Assembly (NCBI RefSeq): GCF_040373385.1
Contig: NZ_JBDXXH010000014.1
Coordinates: 1-43,054, forward strand
DNA from: Nitratidesulfovibrio sp.
GTDB lineage: Bacteria > Desulfobacterota > Desulfovibrionia > Desulfovibrionales > Desulfovibrionaceae
Length of the DNA: 43,054 nt
Direction: 5' to 3'
Shown here: one piece after another, positions 1 to 6,902 of the stretch
Numbering within the stretch: the stretch's first letter is position 1
Layout of the letters: each line of letters opens with the position of its first letter
Position numbers and translations under genes: made by a program
The notes under the pieces: generated by a model
Databases searched by the model: none
Told to the model about the DNA's origin: nothing
Seen by the model: the letters and a program-made list of their open reading frames with translations, nothing else

Positions 1-2
1 AC

Positions 3-191
3 AAGGTGAACACCCAGGCCGACCTGGCCGACGCGCTGGACGCCGCCCGCAAGAGCCGTAAGCCCGCCGTCATCGAGATCATGACCGACGGCACCCGCCT
101 GGCCCCGCCGTTCCGGCGCGACGCCCTGGCCCTGCCCACCCGGCACCTGCCCAAGTACGAACACCTGGACAAGCGGCACTTTCCCAAGTAG
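3..191 (+). CDS. xsc: Thiamine-diphosphate enzyme C-terminus, probably sulfoacetaldehyde acetyltransferase (partial, 5' end outside window)
   Basis: Only the last 62 codons are present; the reading frame is open from the window edge, so the GTG at 6 is internal and not a start. The visible part carries an IEIM strand followed by PFRRDAL and a PxRxLxKY ending, which I recognise as the C-terminal tail of Xsc-type enzymes in the acetolactate synthase superfamily. Xsc converts sulfoacetaldehyde plus phosphate to acetyl phosphate and sulfite in the cytoplasm using thiamine diphosphate. The neighbouring TRAP transporter and sigma-54 activator fit a sulfonate-use module, in which a sulfate reducer would gain sulfite as electron acceptor. 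The main alternative is another acetolactate-synthase-like enzyme, since the catalytic domains are outside the window. Confidence 0.66.
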   Translation, partial: KVNTQADLADALDAARKSRKPAVIEIMTDGTRLAPPFRRDALALPTRHLPKYEHLDKRHFPK

Positions 192-208
192 CCGCCAGGG
201 CGTTCGCC

Positions 209-239
209 GCGACGCCCGGCACCCTGCGTCGGGCGTCGC
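209..239. terminator. Hairpin after the Xsc-like gene
   Basis: Perfect 10-bp arms, GCGACGCCCG at 209-218 and its complement at 230-239, with an 11-nt loop, begin 18 nt after the upstream stop codon. There is no long T tract, so it may be a transcription attenuator or the first part of a double terminator with the hairpin at 265-290. Confidence 0.45.
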
Positions 240-264
240 CTTGCATCAAGGCAGGGACAAGGAC

Positions 265-290
265 AGGCCCGCCCCCCATGGGGCGGGCCT
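265..290. terminator. Bidirectional terminator between convergent genes
   Basis: An 11-bp perfect stem (AGGCCCGCCCC at 265-275, complement at 280-290) has a 4-nt loop and is followed by GTTGCATT. It lies between the plus-strand Xsc-like gene and the 3' end of the minus-strand sigma-54 activator, so it probably serves both. Confidence 0.6.
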
Positions 291-326
291 GTTGCATTGC
301 CGAAGCAAACAGGCAGGCTCGACCGA

Positions 327-1748
327 TTACGTTCGCCCGTCGCGGGTGCGCACGGCCCGTACGCCGTACTTCTTCATCTTCTCGTACAATGTGGCCCGCG
401 AAACACCCAGTGCAAATGCGGCCCTGGTGACATTGCCGCCCTGCTCGCGCAGGGCGTCTTCGATGATCGCCGCTTCGCTGTGGGCCAGGATGCCCGCAAG
501 GCCGTTCCGGTCCTGCTGCGGCGGGCAGGCTGCGGCGGGGGCGGCTTGGGCCGGGCGAATTTCCGGGGGCAGGGCGCACACGTCGATGGCGTTGCCCTCG
601 CGCATGGTGGCGGCATGCAGGATGGCGTTGTGCAATTGCCGGATGTTGCCAGGCCATTCGAACGATTGCAGTGCGGAAACCGCAGCGGGGGTGAAGGTTA
701 CGCCGTCGTGCCCCATGCGCGCAAGGAAGTGGTGTGCCAGGGGCAGGATGTCTTCCGCCCTGTCGCGCAGCGAGGGAATCTCTATGATGAAGGTATTGAT
801 GCGATAGTACAGGTCTTCACGGAACGAGCCGTCCTGGATCATGTCCTTGATGTTGCGGTTGGTGGCCGCAATGAGGCGAAAGTCCACGGGTTCTGCCGTC
901 ACCGCGCCCACCCGGCAGATGGTGCGGCTTTCCAGCACGCGAAGCAGCTTGGCCTGGGCCTGGATCGGCATGTCGCCGATTTCGTCAAGGAACAGGGTGC
1001 CACCGTCGGCCAATTCTATTTGCCCCATCTTTCCGCCGTGGTGGGCGCCGGAAAAGGCCCCACGCACGTACCCGAACAGCTCTGATTCAAAGAGATCCTT
1101 TGGGATGGCAGCGCAGTTGATGCTGACCAGCGGCCCGGCGTTGCGCGTGCTTTCGGCGTGCAGCGCATGGGCTGCCAGTTCCTTGCCCGTGCCGGTGGCG
1201 CCCAGGATGAGAACCGGTGCGTCCATGCGGGCATAGCTGCGCAGACGGTCCTTGAGTTGGCGCATGGATGCGCTGTCTCCCTGCAGGCTGGTGAGCGAAT
1301 ACTGGGCATGCAGGGTGGCGGCCATGCGCCGCTTGTACTGGCTGAGCTTGTGCCCCAGTTGCTCTATCTTGTTGGAAAGGCGTTTCAATTCGCTGGGATC
1401 GTTGAAAATGGCTTGCGAGATCATGCCGACCAACGATCCGGCGGCATCGCGCACGGGAATGCGGTTGACCACCAGCTTCTGGTCAGCCTTGGGACCGGGG
1501 ATACTGCATAGGTCGCCCATCTCTGCCTTGCCGGTGGCCATCACTTCGGGCGCGCGCGACGAGGGAATGACCGTCGTGATGTTTTTGCCAATAATATCCT
1601 GTGGGCGCTTGCCCAGCAGTTCTGCGTAGGCCTTGTTGGCGAAACGGATCACATAGCTGGAGTCGCAATACAGAACGCCCATGGGCAAATGGTCGAATAC
1701 CAAAGATGTCACTGCTTCGTTGACTATCGTGTCATGTGTTTTTGCCAT
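327..1748 (-). CDS. PAS-domain sigma-54-dependent transcriptional activator
   Basis: This is a 473-residue enhancer-binding protein. A PAS sensor domain covers about residues 12-120, followed by a short helical linker (120-150), an AAA+ domain and a Fis-type helix-turn-helix (about 437-463). Walker A is GATGTGKE (183-190) and Walker B ends LFLDEIGD (252-259). The sigma-54 contact loop reads GAFSGA (230-235) where most family members have GAFTGA. The PAS domain probably senses a small ligand or metabolite. The gene diverges from the TRAP operon, and a -24/-12 promoter candidate with upstream dyads lies between them, so it most likely activates that operon. The start at 1748 follows an AGGAT Shine-Dalgarno-like sequence. 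The ligand cannot be told from sequence. Confidence 0.93.
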   Translation of the reverse strand: MAKTHDTIVNEAVTSLVFDHLPMGVLYCDSSYVIRFANKAYAELLGKRPQDIIGKNITTVIPSSRAPEVMATGKAEMGDLCSIPGPKADQKLVVNRIPVRDAAGSLVGMISQAIFNDPSELKRLSNKIEQLGHKLSQYKRRMAATLHAQYSLTSLQGDSASMRQLKDRLRSYARMDAPVLILGATGTGKELAAHALHAESTRNAGPLVSINCAAIPKDLFESELFGYVRGAFSGAHHGGKMGQIELADGGTLFLDEIGDMPIQAQAKLLRVLESRTICRVGAVTAEPVDFRLIAATNRNIKDMIQDGSFREDLYYRINTFIIEIPSLRDRAEDILPLAHHFLARMGHDGVTFTPAAVSALQSFEWPGNIRQLHNAILHAATMREGNAIDVCALPPEIRPAQAAPAAACPPQQDRNGLAGILAHSEAAIIEDALREQGGNVTRAAFALGVSRATLYEKMKKYGVRAVRTRDGRT

Positions 1749-1814
1749 GGGTAATCCTGTTTGTGGAGTGCTTTACATTGCGTGCCAGGAAGCACATGAA
1801 CATGGATAGCTGCG

Positions 1815-1827
1815 AGTAGTCACTACT
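1815..1827. promoter_or_regulatory. 13-bp palindrome in the divergent control region
   Basis: A perfect inverted repeat, AGTAGT-C-ACTACT, lies 67 bp upstream of the activator start and next to runs of six and eight T. It may be an operator for autoregulation of the activator. Function is inferred from position only. Confidence 0.3.
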
Positions 1828-1900
1828 GTTTTTTGGGGCTTTTTTTTCGCTTCGCCACCAGTTGTTCGCACAAGCGTATGGCAAACCGGCGCTATTGCAA

Positions 1901-1928
1901 AAAACTGTCTGGAGATACGGACGGTTTT
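1901..1928. promoter_or_regulatory. Candidate upstream activator site (inverted repeat)
   Basis: AAAACTGTC (1901-1909) and GACGGTTTT (1920-1928) form 9-bp arms with one mismatch and a 10-bp spacer, the layout expected for a dimeric Fis-type helix-turn-helix. It sits about 150-180 bp upstream of the -24/-12 promoter candidate, a usual enhancer distance. A weaker dyad with the same 10-bp spacer, TTTTGC and GCAAAG, lies at 1969-1990. Confidence 0.42.
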
Positions 1929-2080
1929 CCATGGTGCGGGCCCGAAAAGGCATTGGCTCGCGCCGCGCTTTTGCTGATAGTACTGCAAAGTTACACGATA
2001 TTTTTGCTTTGTTCCAAAAATCTCAAGGCGCGGCATGTCGGTTGCAGCTTACTCGCCCAGAACGCGCCGCCCCTGGCCGG

Positions 2081-2096
2081 GGGGACGCACGTTGCG
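2081..2096 (+). promoter_or_regulatory. Candidate sigma-54 promoter (-24/-12) of the TRAP operon
   Basis: The sequence GGGGACGCACGTTGC aligns with the consensus TGGCACG-N4-TTGC. It keeps the invariant GG, the ACG, and TTGC with the required 10-bp spacing between GG and GC; two positions differ. The predicted start of transcription near 2107 gives a leader of about 105 nt before the binding-protein gene. The divergent sigma-54 activator supports the call. Confidence 0.55.
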
Positions 2097-2157
2097 GAAA
2101 GGCATGAAGGATACGGTGCCATGCAAACAGGATGGACTGTATCGCATCGGTCATGGG

Positions 2158-2172
2158 CATGTGATGCACATG
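2158..2172 (+). other. Small dyad in the TRAP mRNA leader
   Basis: CATGTG-ATG-CACATG forms a short hairpin about 40 nt before the start codon at 2212. It may be a minor leader structure or a protein site. No riboswitch consensus was recognised. Confidence 0.2.
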
Positions 2173-2211
2173 GTCGATGATGGTAAACCGTGTAGCACAA
2201 GGAGAGAATCC

Positions 2212-3219
2212 ATGAAAAGAGCAGCCATGCTGGCAGTCGCGCTCCTCATGACGGTTGTTCTGGCGGCGCCCGCGCTGGCGGCCTACGACGGGCCGAAGAT
2301 CAAGTTCCGCCTGGCACACACCACACCTCCGGGTAACCATATCACCCTTGCGTACCAGAAGTTCGCAGATTTGGTCGCGGAAAAGTCGGGCGGCAAGATC
2401 ACCGTGCAGGTGTTCCCCAACGCCATTCTGGGCAGCGACCGTGTGCTGGTGGAGGGGGCGCAAAAGGGCACCCTGGAAATCGGCGTGAGCTCGACCCCGA
2501 ACCTCGCCAACTTCTCCAAGCTGTACTCGGTGTTCGACCTGCCGTACATCACGTCGCCCAAGTTCCAGAAAAGCCTGTACGCCGCCATCGATCCGGGCGG
2601 TGCGCTGTACGACTACTTCCTGAAAGTGGCCAACGGCGTGGGCCTGCAACCCGTCATGTACGCGGAATACGGCTACCGCCACTTCGTTTCGGTGAAGCGC
2701 CCGCTGAACAAGGCCTCGGACCTTGCCGGGCTGAAGATGCGCACCACCGATTCGCCCGTGGAAGTGGGCGTGGCCAAGGCGCTGAACACCAATCCGTCGC
2801 CCATTGCCTGGGGCGAGGTGTACACAGCCCTGCAACAGGGCACCATCGACGCCGAAGGCAACACCTTTCCCCATCTGTTCGGCGCCAAGCACCATGAAGT
2901 GCTGAAGTACGCCATCACCTCGGCGCACAACTACTGCATGCAGGTCGCCATGGCCAACAAGGCGTGGTGGGACGCGCTGCCCGATGCCGCCAAGCAGGTC
3001 ATCAACGAGGCCGCCCGCGAGGCCACCCAGTACCAGCGCGACGTGCTCTACCCCGAGAACGAAAAGGCCGCCCGCGAAGGTTTCGTCAAGGCGGGCATCA
3101 CCATCCACGACGCCACGGACGCGGAAATCGACGAATTCCGGAAGCTGACCCGGCCAGTGTGGGACTCCGTCACCTTGCCGGCCGAACTGATCAAGCTCGT
3201 GCAGGACACGCAGAAGTAG
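2212..3219 (+). CDS. dctP: TRAP transporter substrate-binding protein, DctP family
   Basis: This is a 335-residue periplasmic binding protein. A Sec signal peptide (MKRAAM..., hydrophobic core, ending ALA-AYDG near residue 23) is followed by the DctP fold: the FRLAHTTPPG opening strand, the KSGGKITVQVFPN segment, the conserved DLAGLKMRT stretch, and TALQQGTIDAEGNT. In this family the arginine of LKMRT normally binds the carboxylate or sulfonate of the substrate. The start at 2212 is chosen because the signal peptide begins there and AAGGAGAG lies just upstream; an in-frame start at 2035 would add a non-hydrophobic extension. It is the first gene of an operon with the fused permease. The likely substrate is a small organic acid or sulfonate, with the nearby Xsc-like gene favouring the latter. 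Confidence 0.93.
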   Translation: MKRAAMLAVALLMTVVLAAPALAAYDGPKIKFRLAHTTPPGNHITLAYQKFADLVAEKSGGKITVQVFPNAILGSDRVLVEGAQKGTLEIGVSSTPNLANFSKLYSVFDLPYITSPKFQKSLYAAIDPGGALYDYFLKVANGVGLQPVMYAEYGYRHFVSVKRPLNKASDLAGLKMRTTDSPVEVGVAKALNTNPSPIAWGEVYTALQQGTIDAEGNTFPHLFGAKHHEVLKYAITSAHNYCMQVAMANKAWWDALPDAAKQVINEAAREATQYQRDVLYPENEKAAREGFVKAGITIHDATDAEIDEFRKLTRPVWDSVTLPAELIKLVQDTQK

Positions 3220-3239
3220 CATTGCGTGCCCGGTCCGAC

Positions 3240-3263
3240 GGGGGGAGGGGCGAGCCTCCCCCC
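3240..3263 (+). other. Intercistronic G/C hairpin between binding protein and permease
   Basis: GGGGGGAGG (3240-3248) and CCTCCCCCC (3255-3263) form a 9-bp stem with a 6-nt loop. Such stems after binding-protein genes commonly protect the upstream message or reduce read-through, giving more binding protein than permease. There is no T tract, so full termination is unlikely. Confidence 0.5.
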
Positions 3264-3304
3264 CCATTCCCCTGCCTGCCCGCCACCTTCCGGAGATCAT
3301 GCAC

Positions 3305-5227
3305 ATGCCTGAAAGAAACACCTTCTCCTGGGCCACCGCCAACGAGTGGCTGGAAAAGCCCTTCCTGGTCCTGGGGCTGATGGCCATGATCCTGGCCATC
3401 ACCTACCAGACGGGCTTTCGCTATTCCATGGCCACGATCAACGAAATGCTCAACGACGCGGGCACGGTGGCCGTTCTTGCCCGGTTCGTCGACGTCGAGG
3501 GGTTGAAAGCGGGGCTGCAACGCATCATCGGTTGGTCGGTGTGGTCCGAGGAGCTTTCCCGCTATCTGTTCATCTGGATTTCGTATCTTGCCGTTCCCCT
3601 GGCCATCATGAAGCGCAGCAACATCCGCGTGGACGTGCTGTGCGCAAAGCTGCCGCAGCGTGCGCAGGACATGGCCTGGATCATGGTGGATGTGTGCACC
3701 CTCGTGCTGACGGGGGCGCTCTGCTACATGGGCTTCGGTCACGTGCAGATGCAGATCGCCATGCCCCAGACCACGCCCGCCATGGGGATCAAGTACTTCA
3801 TTCCGTACCTGATCCTGCCGGTGGGTTTTTTCCTCATGACCCTGCGCACTGCACAGGATTTCTTGCGGCAGGCACGCACCATGCCCGCGCTGGACGTGGC
3901 GGGCGGGGTTGCCAGCGGCGTGCTGCTGTTCCTGCCGGTGCTGCTGTCCGACCAGTGGGGCGCGGTGTGGCTGCTGTTCGGCTATTTCGTGCTGTTTTTG
4001 CTGATCGGGGTGCCCATCGCCTTTTCGCTGGGGCTCGCCACCATCGCCACGGTGCTCGGGGCGGGCACGCTGCCACTGGAGTACCTGGCGCAGATCGCCT
4101 TCGTGTCCATCGACAGCTTTCCGATCCTGGCCATTCCGTTTTTCATCGCGGCCGGGGTGTTCATGGGGGCGGGCGGTCTTTCGCGCCGTCTGTTGGCCCT
4201 TGGCGATGAATTGGTGGGCGCCCTGCCCGGCGGCATGGCGCTGGCCACCATCGTGACGTGCATGTTCTTCGCCGCCATCAGCGGTTCCGGCCCGGCCACG
4301 GTGGCGGCCATCGGCAGCATCACCATCCCCGCCATGGTCGAACGCGGCTACGACAAGTTTTTCGCGGCCGCCGTGGTGGCGTCCGCTGGTTGCATCGGCG
4401 TGATGATTCCGCCGAGCAACCCCTTCGTCGTATATGGCGTGGCCGCGCAGGCTTCGGTGGGCAAGCTGTTCCTGGCGGGCATCGTGCCTGGTGTCCTGTG
4501 CGGGCTGGTCCTCATGGCGGTGGCCTACCACATCTCGCTGAAGAACGGCTGGCGCGGCGAGACGAGGCACCGTGACTTTCGGTCCGTGATGCAGGCCATG
4601 TGGGAAGCCAAGTGGGCGCTGCTGGTTCCGGTCATCGTGCTGGGCGGCATCTACGGCGGCATCATGACCCCCACCGAGGCGGCGGCGGTGTCCGCGCTGT
4701 ACGGCATGATCGTGGGCCTGTTCATCTACCGCGAAATCACCTGGCGCAGGATGTGGGACTGCATGGTGGAATCGGCGCAGACGTCGTCCGTCATCATCGT
4801 GCTGATGGCCATGGCCACCCTGTTCGGCAACATCATGACCATCGAGCAGGTGCCAGAGCACATCGCCGCGCTGATCCTTGGCCTGACCGCGAACAAGATC
4901 GCCATCCTGCTGCTGATCAACGTGTTCCTGCTGTGGGTGGGTACCTTCATGGAGGCCCTTGCCGCCATCGTGATCATCACTCCCATCCTGCTGCCGTTGG
5001 TGACGCAGGTGGGCGTGGATCCCATTCACTTCGGGGTGGTCATGGTGGTGAACCTGGCCATCGGCTTCATCACGCCGCCAGTGGGGGTGAACCTGTTCGT
5101 GGCCAGCAGCATCAGCAAGGTCAGCATCGGCGATGTGGTGCGGGCGGCCTGGCCGTTTCTGGTGGCCATGATCGCGCTGCTCATGGCCATCACCTACATC
5201 CCGGCCATTTCGCTGTGCCTGCTGTAG
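3305..5227 (+). CDS. dctQM: TRAP transporter fused permease, DctQM type
   Basis: A single protein of about 640 residues carries both TRAP membrane subunits. The N-terminal part (about 1-190) is DctQ-like, with four membrane segments and the WSEELSRYLFIW motif. The C-terminal part (about 205-640) is the DctM large permease of the ion-transporter superfamily, recognised by IPFFIAAGVFMGAGG, ISGSGPATVAAIG, IPPSNPFVVYGV and the GFITPPVGVNLFV segment. It imports the DctP-bound solute using a sodium or proton gradient. Two ATGs compete, at 3299 and 3305; the GGAG at 3292-3295 lies only 3 nt from the first but 9 nt from the second, so 3305 is preferred. Fused DctQM forms are known in the family. Confidence 0.93.
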   Translation: MPERNTFSWATANEWLEKPFLVLGLMAMILAITYQTGFRYSMATINEMLNDAGTVAVLARFVDVEGLKAGLQRIIGWSVWSEELSRYLFIWISYLAVPLAIMKRSNIRVDVLCAKLPQRAQDMAWIMVDVCTLVLTGALCYMGFGHVQMQIAMPQTTPAMGIKYFIPYLILPVGFFLMTLRTAQDFLRQARTMPALDVAGGVASGVLLFLPVLLSDQWGAVWLLFGYFVLFLLIGVPIAFSLGLATIATVLGAGTLPLEYLAQIAFVSIDSFPILAIPFFIAAGVFMGAGGLSRRLLALGDELVGALPGGMALATIVTCMFFAAISGSGPATVAAIGSITIPAMVERGYDKFFAAAVVASAGCIGVMIPPSNPFVVYGVAAQASVGKLFLAGIVPGVLCGLVLMAVAYHISLKNGWRGETRHRDFRSVMQAMWEAKWALLVPVIVLGGIYGGIMTPTEAAAVSALYGMIVGLFIYREITWRRMWDCMVESAQTSSVIIVLMAMATLFGNIMTIEQVPEHIAALILGLTANKIAILLLINVFLLWVGTFMEALAAIVIITPILLPLVTQVGVDPIHFGVVMVVNLAIGFITPPVGVNLFVASSISKVSIGDVVRAAWPFLVAMIALLMAITYIPAISLCLL

Positions 5228-5238
5228 GCGGGGGGTGC

Positions 5239-5673
5239 ATGCGCACGATACTGCTGGACGAGGCGTTGCGCGCCACCATGGAGGCCGAACACCTTGCCCG
5301 TGCCGACGGTGGCCTGCCGGTCTGCCTGTGCGTGACCGACGGCAGCGGCGATCTGCTGGCCTTCGCCCGCATGGACGGGGCGCCGGAACGGCTGGTGCCC
5401 ATCGTCATCGCCAAGGCGTACACGGCGGCGCGCATGCGCGCCACCACGGAAGGCTTCAGGAAACGGCTGCTCGACGGCGGCCTGACCCTGGCCGACTTCT
5501 GCGATCCGTTGCTGACCAGCCTGCCCGGCGGGGTACCCCTGCTGGCGGGGGATGGCCGGTGCGTGGGTGCGGTGGCCGTGAGTGGGCGTGCGCTCGCCGA
5601 CGATGCGGCGCTGGCGGGGACGTATGCCCGCCTGCTGGAAGAACGGCTGGACCTGACACGGGGGGCGGGCTGA
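5239..5673 (+). CDS. GlcG/HbpS-like (DUF336) protein
   Basis: This 144-residue protein matches the GlcG/HbpS fold: an N-terminal helix (EALRATMEAEHLARA), VCLCVTDGSGDLLAFARMDGAP, the KAYTAARM helix, and a C-terminal GGVPLLAGDGRCVGAVAVSG strand pair. Members often lie beside organic-acid or sulfonate catabolic genes; some bind haem, but their exact role is unclear. It follows the permease by 11 nt behind a GGGGGTG ribosome site and so is the last gene of the TRAP operon. It could stabilise or sense the transported compound, which is inference only. No signal peptide is evident, so it is cytoplasmic. Confidence 0.8.
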   Translation: MRTILLDEALRATMEAEHLARADGGLPVCLCVTDGSGDLLAFARMDGAPERLVPIVIAKAYTAARMRATTEGFRKRLLDGGLTLADFCDPLLTSLPGGVPLLAGDGRCVGAVAVSGRALADDAALAGTYARLLEERLDLTRGAG

Positions 5674-5730
5674 GGTCGGAGCCTGCGGGCATGACCTGTG
5701 AGACGTGCCCAGCGCCCACGCACGCAAACA

Positions 5731-5755
5731 AAGGCCGCCCCGGTGGGGCGGCCTT
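5731..5755. terminator. Bidirectional rho-independent terminator
   Basis: An 11-bp perfect stem (AAGGCCGCCCC at 5731-5741, complement at 5745-5755) with a 3-nt loop is followed by TTTT on the plus strand and preceded by A residues. It separates the plus-strand TRAP operon from the minus-strand peptidase gene, both ending here. Confidence 0.75.
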
Positions 5756-5794
5756 TTCGCGCAGTTGCCTTGCGTGGTGTCCGGACGTGTGCGG

Positions 5795-6865
5795 CTAGAG
5801 TATCTCCACCCCGTCCTCGGTGACCAGCACCATGTATTCCCAGCGGATGCCACCCCATTCGGGGTAGTACAGGCCGGGTTCCACGGTCACGATCATGCCG
5901 GGTTGCAGCACCGTTTCGTTGCGCGGGTTCAGGCTGGGCGGTTCGTGGGTTTCAAGGCCGATGCCGTGCCCCAGCGCGTGGGTGAACTGGGCGGCCACCC
6001 CTTCCGCCTCGAAGTGGGCGCGGGCGGCGCGGTAGGCGTCGGCCACGGGCAGGCCGGGGCGCATGATTTCCATGGCCTTGGCCTGTGCGGTCTTGGTCCG
6101 TTCCAGGGCGCGCAGGTAGTGGTCCGCCGGGGTGTCGCCCACCCAGAAGGTGCGGGTCTGGTCCGAGCAGTACAGGTCCAGCCGGGCACCCACGTCCACC
6201 AGGACGGGGCAGTTTTCGGTCAGCACGGCGTTGCCCGCGCGGTAGTGGGGCAGCGCGCCGTTGGTGCCCGCGCCCACGATGCACGGGAACGACAGGCCGC
6301 TGGCGCCGTTTTCGCGGAAGTATTTCTCGATGTCCCAGCCAATTTCCTTTTCGGTGCGGCCGGGCGCAAGGACGGAGGGCAGCCATTCCATCATCCGATG
6401 GTTCAGCGCGGCCGATCGGCGCATCAGCTCGATTTCCTCGGGCTCCTTGATGATGCGCAGCGCCTCGACCATGCCGTCGGCGCGTTCCAGCGCAAGGCCG
6501 GGCGAAAACTTGTCGAAGAAGGTCAGGGTGGTGGTCTTCGCCTCGAAGCCCACGGTGCCGCGCACCTTGTCCTTGATCAGGGTGTTCAGCTGCCCGGCGG
6601 CGTCGCCGGAATAGATGAACACGCGCTCTTCGGGCCACAGGCGGCGGGCCGCGTCAAGGTAGCGGGGGTCGGTGCACAGCCAGTCGTTGCCGTCGGCGGT
6701 GAGCAGCAGGTACCCGGCGCTCTCGTTCAGCTGCTCGTCGTGCAGTTCGAAGCCGGAAAGGTAGAACCGGTTGGCCGCGTAGCTGACCAGCAGGGCGGAC
6801 AGGCCTTTTTCGCGCATGGCGGCGCGCAGGGTGTCGCGCCGCGCCTCGTAGCGTTGTGCATTCAT
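5795..6865 (-). CDS. M24-family metallopeptidase (Xaa-Pro aminopeptidase-like)
   Basis: A 356-residue cytoplasmic protein with a creatinase-like N-terminal domain (about 1-140) and a pita-bread M24 catalytic domain (about 145-356). The five expected metal ligands are visible: D224 (VDVGA), D235 (SDQTRTF), H300 (GHGIG), E329 (TVEPG) and E343 (RWEY). H307 of THEPP is the usual additional active-site histidine. The enzyme removes an N-terminal residue in front of proline, probably with two manganese or cobalt ions. The start at 6865 has GAGACC upstream. The oxidoreductase gene ends 37 bp upstream on the same strand, so the two may be cotranscribed. Confidence 0.92.
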   Translation of the reverse strand: MNAQRYEARRDTLRAAMREKGLSALLVSYAANRFYLSGFELHDEQLNESAGYLLLTADGNDWLCTDPRYLDAARRLWPEERVFIYSGDAAGQLNTLIKDKVRGTVGFEAKTTTLTFFDKFSPGLALERADGMVEALRIIKEPEEIELMRRSAALNHRMMEWLPSVLAPGRTEKEIGWDIEKYFRENGASGLSFPCIVGAGTNGALPHYRAGNAVLTENCPVLVDVGARLDLYCSDQTRTFWVGDTPADHYLRALERTKTAQAKAMEIMRPGLPVADAYRAARAHFEAEGVAAQFTHALGHGIGLETHEPPSLNPRNETVLQPGMIVTVEPGLYYPEWGGIRWEYMVLVTEDGVEIL

Positions 6866-6902
6866 GGTGGTCTCGAATCGGGTCGCCGGTCAGGCGGCCG
6901 CG

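Noticed and set aside
1772..1788. A perfect sigma-54 -24 half (CTGGCACG on the minus strand, 1788-1781) upstream of the activator gene
   Set aside because: At the required spacing the sequence reads GTAA and lacks the essential GC of the -12 element.
2035..2211. A longer start for the TRAP binding protein
   Set aside because: It would put 59 residues before a clear signal peptide and includes the likely promoter.
3191..5029. A 612-codon open frame on the minus strand opposite the TRAP permease
   Set aside because: It is histidine/glutamine/arginine-rich and shadows a clear membrane-protein gene; this is typical of GC-rich opposite frames.
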